Made by a program: the position numbers and the translations under genes. Shown piece after piece: positions 24,655 to 33,697 of a stretch of DNA of 38,596 nucleotides. This DNA comes from Muribaculaceae bacterium. Its GTDB lineage: Bacteria > Bacteroidota > Bacteroidia > Bacteroidales > Muribaculaceae. The notes under the pieces are model-generated. The model saw only the letters and a list, made by a program, of their open reading frames with translations. It ran no database searches and was not told the DNA's origin. The first letter of the stretch is position 1. Every line of letters begins with the position of its first letter. The DNA is taken from contig JAFYYG010000038.1 in the NCBI GenBank assembly GCA_017557625.1, forward strand, positions 1 to 38,596, given 5' to 3'.

Positions 24655-26086
24655 AGGATTACATATCGCCATAAAGGAAGCCATGAAACAAATGGGTGAC
24701 GATATTCTTGTATCTCCTCAGTTTGTTAATATCCTTTCCGATTTATCAGCATTTGGCGATTATCCCTCCTGCAAGGTTATTCTCAAAGATTTGCAACAAT
24801 CAGGAGAGTTGCAAAAGGTCTATGATGCGTATAAAGAGAAAGGCAAGAAATGCATTACAGTAATTGATGCATTAAGGAAATCGATACAGAATAATGGTAA
24901 ATATAAAAAAGCCCTGATTGCTTATGTATATGACTGTTTCCTTTTCGCTTTTGGATCTATAGGAGCCGTCAATGAGCCCACTTCAGGGGCATTTGATGCT
25001 ATGTCAAGTGGCCAGAATGGTCAACCTTTAGACTTGGCTGAGCAACTCAACGACCTCAAGCAGGAATACAACGATTTGCTTGAACGTTTAGCCATCAGAC
25101 CCACTGATATTCTCCATGAGCCAGCAGCTTATTTTCCTGCAATGGCTATGAATGAGTTGTATTTAGTTGAGGCCAAAATTCAAATCGTTTCTAATGCTTT
25201 AGGAAAAAGAGATGAAACATGGTGTCGTCAACAGCTGGAGAAAAAGATTGGCGAGTTCAAACTTGCAAAACGTCAATCTTGTGACAAGGAATTGGCGCGA
25301 TTGAAGAAAGATTACGAGTCGAAATTACACGCTGCATTAGTAATTCCGTCAAAAAAAAGCTATATCTCTAAATCCGCTTATTTGTCTCCAGATGCCATGG
25401 ACGGTTTATCTTCTCTCGAAGATGAAATCAGACGAATGTATCAAGAAATCGGCGATAACTATGATGACTGGTGCAATAAAATGAAGTCTTCGTTATTGGC
25501 TACTCATGGCGTATCACCCACTCAACGCAGAAACCAGATTATAACGAAAATAGGCATCCCTGCTGCTTTTGCTGCTGGCGTGTTATGGCTTGGAGGCTCT
25601 TATGTGGGGTCTAAAAGTGAGATTGATCAGTTCAATAATGACATGAGTCGTGCTAATGAGTTGGTAGCTGAAGGCCATTTCCGTGAGGGTTTCCTTGCAT
25701 ACCAAGAAGCCAAAGATGGATATAATGGTTCTTTTTTTCCAAGCTCATACGAATGGGATGCAGATGAAGCGATTGAAACTACTGTGAAAATGGTGTGTGT
25801 CGAGGCGAGTGAGCTGATTTCAAACAATCAACTTGTTGCGGCGCAAGCCAAACTGAATGAGATTCCCGAGTCGATTATTATTGGCAACAAAGATTTGGAA
25901 AGACAAGTCAAAGATTGCCATGACAAGCTCGATGCAGCTATTTCAAGGATAAGGGATTCTCTTCTATCTATTATCTCTAAGAATGGAGGAAAGCTTGATG
26001 GTGATGGCAAGAAATTGCTTGAAGAAGGGTTACTTGCCTCGCCTAATGATTATTGGTTGAATTTCATAAAGAATAAAGAGAAATGA
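24644..26086 (+). CDS. Membrane-anchored protein with shared N-terminal domain and extracytoplasmic tail
   Basis: This encodes 480 aa. Residues ~5-105 form a helical domain (IKEAMKQMGDDILVSPQFVN, ILSDLSAF, VILKDLQQSG) that recurs at the N-terminus of four more proteins of this operon. A coiled-coil region follows (about 125-295), then one clear membrane helix, IGIPAAFAAGVLWLGGSYVG, at about 302-321. The last ~160 residues are helical with TPR-like spacing (ANELVAEGHFREGFLAYQEA; ASELISNNQLVAAQAKLNEI) and would lie outside the membrane if the N-terminus is cytoplasmic. It sits between the phosphatase and hxsA and could link the cytoplasmic signalling part to the envelope part. Overlaps hxsA by ATGA. 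Confidence 0.75.
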   Translation: MGSKGLHIAIKEAMKQMGDDILVSPQFVNILSDLSAFGDYPSCKVILKDLQQSGELQKVYDAYKEKGKKCITVIDALRKSIQNNGKYKKALIAYVYDCFLFAFGSIGAVNEPTSGAFDAMSSGQNGQPLDLAEQLNDLKQEYNDLLERLAIRPTDILHEPAAYFPAMAMNELYLVEAKIQIVSNALGKRDETWCRQQLEKKIGEFKLAKRQSCDKELARLKKDYESKLHAALVIPSKKSYISKSAYLSPDAMDGLSSLEDEIRRMYQEIGDNYDDWCNKMKSSLLATHGVSPTQRRNQIITKIGIPAAFAAGVLWLGGSYVGSKSEIDQFNNDMSRANELVAEGHFREGFLAYQEAKDGYNGSFFPSSYEWDADEAIETTVKMVCVEASELISNNQLVAAQAKLNEIPESIIIGNKDLERQVKDCHDKLDAAISRIRDSLLSIISKNGGKLDGDGKKLLEEGLLASPNDYWLNFIKNKEK

Positions 26087-27042
26087 AATTACCTTCAAAG
26101 AAAATTTTAAAGACATTGCTGATTTCGGCGGTTGTGTCATTGATTCATGGCAATGCTAAAGCCGATGACACAAAATCAGGACTATCTTTATCACTTGGTG
26201 ATCTTGGAGATGGCATCAATGCTGATGAGATAGACCATGCAAAGCAGAAAGTGATGAAGAATGTGTGGACGATAAAGCGTGACGGTACCACAAAGATGTT
26301 AGCGTCACATCGGTCACATTCATCACACAGGTCACACTCGTCTCATCGATCAGGTTCTAGTGGGTATGGTAGCCATTCATCACACTCGTCACACAGTTCG
26401 AGTTCCTATGGCGGCTCGTCACATTATTCGAGTACGTCTGTCAGCAAGAGTTCCAAAAGCAGCAGTAGCTCCACACCTAGCACGTTGTATTCAACTCCAA
26501 CAACGCCCAAGAAGACAGTTGACACCTATTCTTTGGGTGATAGGTCTTTGATGAAAGGTTTCTATGGTGCTGACGTCACAGAATTGACGACGCTTTTGGT
26601 TAGCAAACGTTATTTGAACCCAGATTTAATTACCACGAAATCGGGACATTCATACTTTGATGAAAACGTGGTGACTGCGATTAAGAATTTCCAAAAAGAT
26701 GCTGGAATAAAGCAGTCTGGTATGGCAGATTCCAATACGATTACAAAGTTAGAAGAGTGGGCAAGTTCAAATACAACAATAAGACTTGGTATCCGTGATT
26801 TGGCGTATTCGAGTGATGAATTAGACCAGATGGAAGGTTATGATGTTACCGAGCTGGTAGAATTGCTAAAGAAGGCTGGCTATGCTCCAGATCCCAGCTT
26901 GATCAAGAAAGACGGTGACAAAACAGTTTTCACGGAAGATATCGCTACTGCAGTGAAAATGTTTCAAGCATACAATGGTTTGCCTGTCACTGGTATAGTT
27001 GATAGCATTACTTTGTCAAAATTAAGGGCGAAAGCGAAATGA
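26083..27042 (+). CDS. hxsA: His-Xaa-Ser repeat protein HxsA with peptidoglycan-binding domains
   Basis: The 319-aa protein has a signal peptide (KKILKTLLISAVVSLIHGNAKA, cleavage near residue 27). Residues 76-116 hold nine His-Xaa-Ser triplets: five in a perfect period of three (H76-S90), three more (H98-S106), and HYS at 114. After a Ser/Thr/Pro linker come two peptidoglycan-binding-type domains: GADVTELTTLLVSKRYLNPD through VVTAIKNFQKDAGIKQSG, and DVTELVELLKKAGYAPDPSL through AVKMFQAYNGLPVTGIVD. The Hxs system is known from comparative genomics as a candidate radical-SAM-dependent modification of these repeats; the product chemistry is not something I can assert. ATGA overlaps on both sides couple it to its neighbours. 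Confidence 0.92.
   Translation: MKLPSKKILKTLLISAVVSLIHGNAKADDTKSGLSLSLGDLGDGINADEIDHAKQKVMKNVWTIKRDGTTKMLASHRSHSSHRSHSSHRSGSSGYGSHSSHSSHSSSSYGGSSHYSSTSVSKSSKSSSSSTPSTLYSTPTTPKKTVDTYSLGDRSLMKGFYGADVTELTTLLVSKRYLNPDLITTKSGHSYFDENVVTAIKNFQKDAGIKQSGMADSNTITKLEEWASSNTTIRLGIRDLAYSSDELDQMEGYDVTELVELLKKAGYAPDPSLIKKDGDKTVFTEDIATAVKMFQAYNGLPVTGIVDSITLSKLRAKAK
26308..26430 (+). repeat. His-Xaa-Ser coding repeat in hxsA
   Basis: Nine HxS triplets are encoded by variable TCACAT/TCACAC/TCATCG-type codons, so the repeat is kept at protein level more than at DNA level. It is the likely modification target of HxsB and HxsC. Confidence 0.85.
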
Positions 27043-27341
27043 CGATACAAATCGACCGAAACATATTTGATGATGCCGCCATCTCCAAGACAATTTATTG
27101 GCTGTCGGGCGATTTCTCTTTCCAGCGCAGGTTGGAAGGAGAAATTGAGTCTATTACCATAACGCCTAAGCCTGGTTCAGAGATGTCCGATTTAGACATT
27201 GAATTGGCGTTTCTTGACAAACTCAATGACAATAAATTGCGTGGTATTATCGCTAATGAAACAAAGGATATTCGGACGATACTCTACGCCAAGGCTTTTG
27301 CGGATGACGATTATCTAAGCGAAGAAGATTTGAACGAATGA
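27039..27341 (+). CDS. hxsD: His-Xaa-Ser system protein HxsD
   Basis: The 100-aa acidic protein (IQIDRNIFDDAAISKTIYWL, then ELAFLDKLNDNKLRGIIANE) matches the small HxsD component that accompanies HxsA, HxsB and HxsC. No metal-binding Cys or membrane segment is seen. By size and position it may act as a carrier or recognition partner for the radical SAM maturases, but this is inference. It overlaps hxsA and hxsB by ATGA on each side. Confidence 0.85.
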   Translation: MTIQIDRNIFDDAAISKTIYWLSGDFSFQRRLEGEIESITITPKPGSEMSDLDIELAFLDKLNDNKLRGIIANETKDIRTILYAKAFADDDYLSEEDLNE

Positions 27342-28735
27342 ACTACCACCTGTTGCCATTTACTTTCACTCGTATCAGCAACCATGAGGTGCTTGTGAAC
27401 GAGTTAGGCGATATGATCATATCTCCTTTTGGCACAGTGTACAAGTTAGTTAATCGTGAGCCGGTAGATGAAGAACTGTTCAAGTCATTAGCGGCAAACT
27501 TCTTCGTGAGTGATACAGCGATACCTGTATTGTCCGATATATATGCCTTGCGGTTACGTGAGAAAAAACGTTTCCTCGACCAGTTTACGGCATTGCACAT
27601 TTTTGTTTTGACTTTGCGTTGCAACCAAAACTGTGTTTATTGTCAGGCATCGAGTTGCAATGAAGATTGCACATCGGTTACGATGACGATGCACACCATG
27701 AAGAAGGCGGTTGAGCTCATGTTCAAGTCGCCGTCGCCATATCTTACAATGGAGTTTCAGGGGGGAGAGCCAAGCCTTGAACCAAAGTTGTTGAGGTATG
27801 GAATTGAACTTGCAGAGGAAATCAATAAGGCTGAGCAGAAAAACATCAACTATGTACTTTGTACCAATTGTGTTGACTTGACTGATGAGGTCATGGACAT
27901 CTGCAAGCAATACAAGGTGATGATTTCATCGTCTCTCGATGGACCCGCTTATCTGCATAATACCAATAGGGGCAAGAAAGACAGTTACGAAAAAGTCGTG
28001 GCGGGCTTTGAGCGTGCAAGAAGCATTCTTGGTCATGACCAGGTTTCGGCACTGATGACAACCTCTGAGCTTGCTCTGGATTATCCCATTGAAATCGTTG
28101 ACGAGTATCGCAGACTTGGTTTCAGAAGCATTTTCTTGCGAGCCTTGAATCCTTATGGTCTTGCAACAACTAACCCTGACTGGACAGATTATACAGACCG
28201 TTTCATTGAATTCTATAAAACGGCGTTGAATTATATTATTGACCTTAACATTCAGGGAACATTCTTCATAGAAGAATATGCGGCTATCATTCTGAAGAAG
28301 ATGATTACGCCATATACCACAGGTTTTGTTGACCTTCAATCTCCAGCAGGGATTATCAACTCGGTATTGGTTTACAACTACGACGGGTACGTGTATGCAT
28401 CCGATGAATCGAGGATGCTTGCAGAGTTCAATGACTATACGTTCCGTCTTGGTCATGTGGATGAACCCTACGAGAATATTGTCTATGGTAAAGCGGCGAA
28501 GAATGCAGCCAAGTATTGGTCTAATGAAGCTCTTGCTGGTTGCACCGATTGCGGTGTGCGAACCTACTGTGGTGCTGATCCAGTACGTAACCATTCGACA
28601 CAAAATGATCTATATGGCTACCGTCCGGCATCGTTGCTGTGTCGAAAGAACAAAGCGATTATCGAGTACATCATTTCACTCATCATTGAGCGGTATGATG
28701 AAGTAATGCCCATTTTCAAGAGTTGGTTATTATGA
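27338..28735 (+). CDS. hxsB: His-Xaa-Ser system radical SAM maturase HxsB
   Basis: The 465-aa protein has an N-terminal ~85-residue region before the radical SAM core. The 4Fe-4S site is C95-NQN-C99-VY-C102 (CxxxCxxC), followed by FQGGEPSLEP, the SAM-contact GGE motif. A SPASM-like auxiliary cluster region is visible at the C-terminus: CTDCGVRTYCGADP (C402, C405, C411) and a later Cys in SLLCRKN. This is the layout of maturases that modify ribosomally made proteins; the expected substrate is the HxS region of HxsA. It overlaps hxsC by ATGA. Confidence 0.92.
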   Translation: MNYHLLPFTFTRISNHEVLVNELGDMIISPFGTVYKLVNREPVDEELFKSLAANFFVSDTAIPVLSDIYALRLREKKRFLDQFTALHIFVLTLRCNQNCVYCQASSCNEDCTSVTMTMHTMKKAVELMFKSPSPYLTMEFQGGEPSLEPKLLRYGIELAEEINKAEQKNINYVLCTNCVDLTDEVMDICKQYKVMISSSLDGPAYLHNTNRGKKDSYEKVVAGFERARSILGHDQVSALMTTSELALDYPIEIVDEYRRLGFRSIFLRALNPYGLATTNPDWTDYTDRFIEFYKTALNYIIDLNIQGTFFIEEYAAIILKKMITPYTTGFVDLQSPAGIINSVLVYNYDGYVYASDESRMLAEFNDYTFRLGHVDEPYENIVYGKAAKNAAKYWSNEALAGCTDCGVRTYCGADPVRNHSTQNDLYGYRPASLLCRKNKAIIEYIISLIIERYDEVMPIFKSWLL

Positions 28736-29604
28736 AGCAGCGAGAACTCGACATACATTCAAACGATAATACACTGTATACTACTTCACAGTGCAATAAT
28801 CGCTGCATCATGTGTTGCCAGCCACCACTCGCTGTTGACGATATCGAGGAGCTTTATCAAGAGAACATCGAGCGAGTGATGAACGCCCCCAAGGGATTGC
28901 CCATGATTGGAATTACCGGTGGGGAGCCCACATTGCTCGGTGATAAGCTGATTGACCTCGTGGCTCTAGTGCGAGAGCAGCTGCCGGACACAGAGATTCA
29001 TATATTGAGCAATGGCCGTGCTTTCGTTGACGGCAATTACACTATGCGCCTTGCTGCGGCTGGTGGCGATAAACTTGTGGTTGGCGTTCCATTCCACAGC
29101 GACTACTGCCTGGATCACGATCTGATAGCCGGGTGCAAGGGCGCATACAACGAGACGATGATTGGTCTATACAACCTGGCTGGTGCTGGTGTGTGCATTG
29201 AGTTGCGCATAGTGATGAACGCCATAAACTACCGGCGGTTCGTTCCAATGGCTCAATTTATCCACCACAATCTGCCTTTTGTGGGTTGGATTGCGTTTAT
29301 GGGAATGGAATATGTCGGCTATGCAATCAAGCATAGCAAGAACATCTGGGTCGAGCCAAAGAGTTACATTCCTGAACTTTGCGAAGCAGTGAAGTATTTG
29401 GCGGAATGGAATTACGATGTCTGCATCTATAACATACCTCTTTGTCTTCTGCTTGAGCAATACAGAAAGTTTGCCGTAAAGAGCATTTCCGACTGGAAGA
29501 ACAAGTTCCTTGACTTATGTGATGAATGCTCCGTAAAAGCAAATTGCTGCGGTTTATTCAGCACATCAATCAAGCCCTACGAGGGATTAAAACCGATTGA
29601 CTAA
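28732..29604 (+). CDS. hxsC: His-Xaa-Ser system radical SAM maturase HxsC
   Basis: The start at ATG 28732 overlaps the hxsB stop (ATGA); a TTG at 28723 is possible but less likely. The 290-aa product has the radical SAM motif C21-NNR-C25-IM-C28 and GITGGEPTLLG. A C-terminal Cys cluster, LCDECSVKANCCGLFS, may bind a second cluster. It is shorter than HxsB and lacks its N-terminal extension. Two different maturases for one substrate are normal for this system. Its stop codon overlaps the next start by one base (TAATG). Confidence 0.92.
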   Translation: MKQRELDIHSNDNTLYTTSQCNNRCIMCCQPPLAVDDIEELYQENIERVMNAPKGLPMIGITGGEPTLLGDKLIDLVALVREQLPDTEIHILSNGRAFVDGNYTMRLAAAGGDKLVVGVPFHSDYCLDHDLIAGCKGAYNETMIGLYNLAGAGVCIELRIVMNAINYRRFVPMAQFIHHNLPFVGWIAFMGMEYVGYAIKHSKNIWVEPKSYIPELCEAVKYLAEWNYDVCIYNIPLCLLLEQYRKFAVKSISDWKNKFLDLCDECSVKANCCGLFSTSIKPYEGLKPID

Positions 29605-30488
29605 TGGCATTACAAGAGGCAATATATAAAGCTATTCAAGAATTCGGAAAGGATGTTCTTATCGAATCTCGTTTTATAAATATTCTTAACGACTATCATG
29701 GCTTTGATGAAATGCCAGCAGCAAGGTTGATACTTAGGATCATTCAGGAGGAAGGCCATATGTCACAACTGGTAAGTAGTGCTGAATCTTTAAATAAGCC
29801 AGCTATTTCTCAAATACCCTACAAAATAAACAAACGATTTGGCTTTGAGATGGAGTTGGTAGAAAACATCATCAATTGCTTACTCGGTAGCGTTGGTTAT
29901 TCTGTTGTGTCTTCAAGTGTAAAGATATCGGATGAAGGAATCTCATCGCCCGTCCCGAAAGACATTTCCATAACAGAGGTCAGCAAAGAAGATTTGAAAA
30001 AAGCATGGAGTGACAAAGATGGTGTTCAATATAGTAAAAATAGAAAAAAACTTCTGCAGGCGCCCAAATCCATTGATGCATGTTGCATTCAAGAAGGTAC
30101 AAGAATAGTATGCAATCATGCATTTAGTGAATGTCAGTCTCTGGAAAATCTCATTTTACCAGAAGGACTTACTCATATTGGAGATTCTGCATTCTCAGTT
30201 TGTAAATCTTTACAAGGTCTATTCTTGCCTAAATCTTTGATTCATATTGGTGATAACGCTTTTTCTTGGTGCCTTTCATTAAGATTTCTTGTTTTTCAGA
30301 ACAAGATTAAAACAATTGGTCAAGATGCGTTTAGAAGATGCTTTTTAGAAAAGGTTTTCATACCTGATGGGACTCGTTCTCATTTTGAAAGCATATTGCC
30401 TAAGGATATGCACAAGACGATCATAGAGGGCAATACTTTAACAACTTTTTTAAGAAATCAATTACAATGGGACTTCATCAAGCATTAA
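29604..30488 (+). CDS. Shared N-terminal domain fused to BspA-type leucine-rich repeats
   Basis: This encodes 294 aa. Residues ~3-100 are the shared helical domain (EFGKDVLIESRFINILNDYH, then ARLILRIIQEEGHMSQL, and FGFEMELVENIINCLLGSVG). After a short linker come three to four LRR_5 units (ACCIQEGTRIVCNHAFSECQ; NLILPEGLTHIGDSAFSVCK; LFLPKSLIHIGDNAFSWC; KIKTIGQDAFRRC). No signal peptide or membrane segment, so unlike ordinary BspA proteins it should be cytoplasmic. LRRs suggest a sensing or docking surface. The gene overlaps the next one by 22 bp. Confidence 0.75.
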   Translation: MALQEAIYKAIQEFGKDVLIESRFINILNDYHGFDEMPAARLILRIIQEEGHMSQLVSSAESLNKPAISQIPYKINKRFGFEMELVENIINCLLGSVGYSVVSSSVKISDEGISSPVPKDISITEVSKEDLKKAWSDKDGVQYSKNRKKLLQAPKSIDACCIQEGTRIVCNHAFSECQSLENLILPEGLTHIGDSAFSVCKSLQGLFLPKSLIHIGDNAFSWCLSLRFLVFQNKIKTIGQDAFRRCFLEKVFIPDGTRSHFESILPKDMHKTIIEGNTLTTFLRNQLQWDFIKH

Positions 30489-31963
30489 AAGATATAATCA
30501 GTCAGCGCGGGAAAGGATTGCTGGAGAATCCGCAGATTATCAATTATCTGTTAGATTATCGCTGCTTTGTGGATAAGCCAGCGACAAAGTTGATATTAAG
30601 GGATATTATCAACTCTGGCTATGCAAGTGAGATACTCTCACTTGATACTAACATACCTGCCTGGCAAACAAAATTCAAGCACTATGTGCATGAATTCATA
30701 GACTCGTGTGGGTATAAAGAGGAGTTGGCCACATATGTGTTTGAGTCTATTGCATTTGCCCTTGATTTGAAGGTTTATAATGAGGAACCAGAAATTCGCA
30801 GGAAGATCAATGTGGATTCGTTCTTTGACCTTGATGATGAGGGCTCTGCACAACCACCAACCCCTCTGAATCCTGCGCCAACCAAGCCCCAGGTTGATCC
30901 TGGTGATGCCTACACTATTGCCATGTCTTTCTTTAAAGAAGGCAAGTATCAACAAGCCAAAGGTTTCGCCGAGAAAGCCATCAAGAACGTAGTGCGGGGT
31001 GATGTTCCATCTAACTATCTAAAGTTGATGGGAGATATTCTTTTGAAATTAGATGATTATGAGGGTGCAATCGGTTACTACAATGAATGCCTAGCAAATA
31101 AAGCCAAAGAGGAAAAGCTGAATACTGATGAACTTCGCGAAGCATTGAAGATGCATAAGGTCAAAGGATATGAAAATTTCCTTTTCAGATACTTCTATTG
31201 TCTATTTTTCGACAACAGAATACCTAAGGATAAATGGCTTTCGATGCTCAAAAAGGAAGCACGAAACGGCTCGTTGGATGCAGTCCAGTTCTGTGCTCAA
31301 TACGGTATAGATCCTATAGAGAACCATGTAGACATCTTCTTTACAGATTTAAACCAGCTTAAGACGGGAGACTTTCTTTATGAAGATGGGACTTTTGCTC
31401 ATGAATTCAGCAAAAGTAAGAAAGCGATATGTCTTGTGGTCCTAACCAAGACATCTGACTATGAAGAATCCATGGGTTGGATTCATGGCTATCTTGTGTC
31501 GCTTTACATAGCTCGGGCTAAGAAGGTTTCCTCAAATGGAACAATCTTTGATAATACTCAGTTTCGTTGGTCAACAGTGAATGCAGAATTGCCATTTCCA
31601 CATAGTCATTATACAATTGATGATATATCTCATTGGGACAAAGTGGAGAAAATAAAAATAGATCATCTTCTTTCCGTGCCTAATTTGCGAGATTATCCTG
31701 CTTTTCAGGCTGCAACTTTTTTCCAAGTTCGGATGCCACTTGCCAACACAAGTAAATGGTTTCTTCCAAGTGCGATTATAGTTAAAGAAATATTTGCTCT
31801 TACAAAGAGGCTTCCTTTAAGAGGCATAACAGAATGGTTTTCAGAAACACTTTGGACTTCTTCACAATCAGATTGGGAAAATGCAATTGAGTATAATAAC
31901 GGGAAATTACATATAACTCGAAAATGGTTAACCAATGTTGTTGTGCCAGTCGCAGCCTTTTAA
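30467..31963 (+). CDS. Shared N-terminal domain fused to TPR and a Lcl/Fib_succ_major-like domain
   Basis: This encodes 498 aa. Residues ~3-105 are the shared domain (ISQRGKGLLENPQIINYLLD, then ATKLILRDIINSGY, and YKEELATYVFESIAFALD). A Pro-rich linker is followed by TPR-like helices (about 145-245: AYTIAMSFFKEGKYQQAKGF, LKLMGDILLKLDDYEGAIGY). The C-terminal ~210 residues (GDFLYEDGTFAHEFSKSKKA, GWIHGYLVSL, WFLPSAIIVKEIF) resemble the DUF1566/Lcl-like or Fib_succ_major fold, related to C-type-lectin-like and formylglycine-enzyme folds. No membrane segment or signal is seen. Likely a multi-domain adaptor; the C-terminal assignment is moderate. Confidence 0.65.
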   Translation: MGLHQALKDIISQRGKGLLENPQIINYLLDYRCFVDKPATKLILRDIINSGYASEILSLDTNIPAWQTKFKHYVHEFIDSCGYKEELATYVFESIAFALDLKVYNEEPEIRRKINVDSFFDLDDEGSAQPPTPLNPAPTKPQVDPGDAYTIAMSFFKEGKYQQAKGFAEKAIKNVVRGDVPSNYLKLMGDILLKLDDYEGAIGYYNECLANKAKEEKLNTDELREALKMHKVKGYENFLFRYFYCLFFDNRIPKDKWLSMLKKEARNGSLDAVQFCAQYGIDPIENHVDIFFTDLNQLKTGDFLYEDGTFAHEFSKSKKAICLVVLTKTSDYEESMGWIHGYLVSLYIARAKKVSSNGTIFDNTQFRWSTVNAELPFPHSHYTIDDISHWDKVEKIKIDHLLSVPNLRDYPAFQAATFFQVRMPLANTSKWFLPSAIIVKEIFALTKRLPLRGITEWFSETLWTSSQSDWENAIEYNNGKLHITRKWLTNVVVPVAAF

Positions 31964-31974
31964 CTTCCCGAATT

Positions 31975-33657
31975 ATGAATAAACTAATTAACGAAATAAC
32001 ATCAATTGTTTCTCAGTACGGTACTGACATCGTTTCTGAGGAACGGTTTGTGAATATTCTGAAAGACTTGTACCCGGATAGAGATCATCCTGAAAAGTTC
32101 GATATATTGAGAGCACTCATCAATGATGGCATTAGCTCGGAAATGATTGCTACTGTTAACGCCAATAATGCAAGGTCCAAAGTTGAAAAGAAAGCAAAAC
32201 TACTATCTGCAAAATATGGTTATGACCAGCAGGATATTTCACAGGTTTTGTATTGCCTCTGCATTGGATGTGACTGTATTTCTATTGACGATTATAATGC
32301 CCTTAAAAAGCAGAGCAAACCAAAGCCCACTCCGTCTAAGCCAAAAGGCAAACCAAAACCCGCCCCATCTCCATCAAAGCCCAACAAACCTTCAATAAAA
32401 TCTAGTATACGATTCAAGGATTTATTAGGCCTAACAATTGCTATTTGTGGGATAGTTAGCATTCCTTTCATGTGTTTTGCGCTATTAGAGAATGGATGGT
32501 GGCCCTTTTTCGTGCTTATATTTTTAGGTGTCTTTCAATTTGCAATCATTTTAGTCATCGGCTTTATGATATATGGAAGCGATATCAATTCAAGCAATTC
32601 TACCGCACCCGAGATAGAAGCCGGTTTCTCTGCAGTGTGTTTCTGTGCATCTGTTTTTTATATATCTCTGCCTTTTATTTTGATTAACAAGCCGAATGTT
32701 GATTCTGGATCCCCACTTTCATTTTTTCTAGAGGTTATTCTTTGTGGCGCAAATGGGTTTATTGGATATATGTTCGTATCAGACTCTTTGGATTCCTTTG
32801 TACATCAAACAGATATTAAAAGGGTAATAAAAGCATTTTCATTGACTTTATTGGCAGTTATTCTTTTATTTGGCTTGTTCTACTTTTTCCCTTACATAAA
32901 AAACACGTTGAAATCCAATATGGACCTTAAACGCTATGAGGAAGAAGTGAAGCAAGTTGAAAGCATTCGACGTACGAGAGAAACAAAGAGTATCGAATTA
33001 TCGTTTATGGATTTTAACTTAGGAGATAGTATTAATCACTGTTTTGCTTTATTACAAGGTAATTCTATTCATTCTATACAAAGGGGACACTATCTCAATG
33101 AGGATTTGAAGCACAAGAAACTTATAGTTAATAATCTTGATTATTCTGTATTTATTGATACTGTTTTGTACGCAGATTCGGAATGGGATAATGAAAGAAT
33201 CAATCTACATTTATTCTTTCATGATCAAAGATTGATGGCTATAGAGATGATTAACAGACATGAATTAGATAGTTTACTTGAAATATATTCTCGAAAGTAT
33301 GGAGAACCCGAGTGTGTTCCTCAAAGATTATATGAATATCAATCTGAATATGATATAGTGAATTATGGCAATGCTGATCATAAAGAGTATTTATGGACTT
33401 TCTTAAACGGAATCATTCAATTAACCAATGATTATGATGATAGTTTTTCTTTATCAGTATGGCATGTAAGGTATATAGATAGACAGTTCGAATCTATTTT
33501 GAGAAGGAAACATGCAGAAGAAGAAAGAAGGCGATTAGATAATCAAAAACGAGATTCTATAAGAAAACTTGAAATTGAAGCTGAGAAAGAAAAAATGCGG
33601 ATAAAAGAAGAGATAAAAAAGAATGAGAACCATCGCAATGCGATGGATCAAATTTAG
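31975..33657 (+). CDS. Multi-pass membrane protein with shared N-terminal domain (paralogue 1)
   Basis: The start at ATG 31975 (MNKLINEITSIVSQYGTD) gives 560 aa and matches the start of the next gene; an ATG 51 bp upstream lies in the previous gene and is not needed. Residues 1-105 are the shared domain. A Lys/Pro-rich linker (about 115-143) leads to about five membrane helices (roughly 149-167, 171-193, 213-233, 250-266, 284-307). The C-terminal ~250 residues are soluble with coiled-coil segments at both ends (MDLKRYEEEVKQVESIRRTR; KLEIEAEKEKMRIKEEIKKN). Its stop is TAG, aligned with the end of its paralogue. Possibly a membrane effector or channel; unproven. Confidence 0.75.
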   Translation: MNKLINEITSIVSQYGTDIVSEERFVNILKDLYPDRDHPEKFDILRALINDGISSEMIATVNANNARSKVEKKAKLLSAKYGYDQQDISQVLYCLCIGCDCISIDDYNALKKQSKPKPTPSKPKGKPKPAPSPSKPNKPSIKSSIRFKDLLGLTIAICGIVSIPFMCFALLENGWWPFFVLIFLGVFQFAIILVIGFMIYGSDINSSNSTAPEIEAGFSAVCFCASVFYISLPFILINKPNVDSGSPLSFFLEVILCGANGFIGYMFVSDSLDSFVHQTDIKRVIKAFSLTLLAVILLFGLFYFFPYIKNTLKSNMDLKRYEEEVKQVESIRRTRETKSIELSFMDFNLGDSINHCFALLQGNSIHSIQRGHYLNEDLKHKKLIVNNLDYSVFIDTVLYADSEWDNERINLHLFFHDQRLMAIEMINRHELDSLLEIYSRKYGEPECVPQRLYEYQSEYDIVNYGNADHKEYLWTFLNGIIQLTNDYDDSFSLSVWHVRYIDRQFESILRRKHAEEERRRLDNQKRDSIRKLEIEAEKEKMRIKEEIKKNENHRNAMDQI

Positions 33658-33697
33658 AGTTTTGTTCTTGTTATCAAAATAAGTTAAAACGAGGCAC

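Noticed and set aside
26308-26430. Short-period TCACAT-like repeat resembling a microsatellite
   Set aside because: It encodes the His-Xaa-Ser patch of HxsA, with codon variation and all four Hxs partners present.
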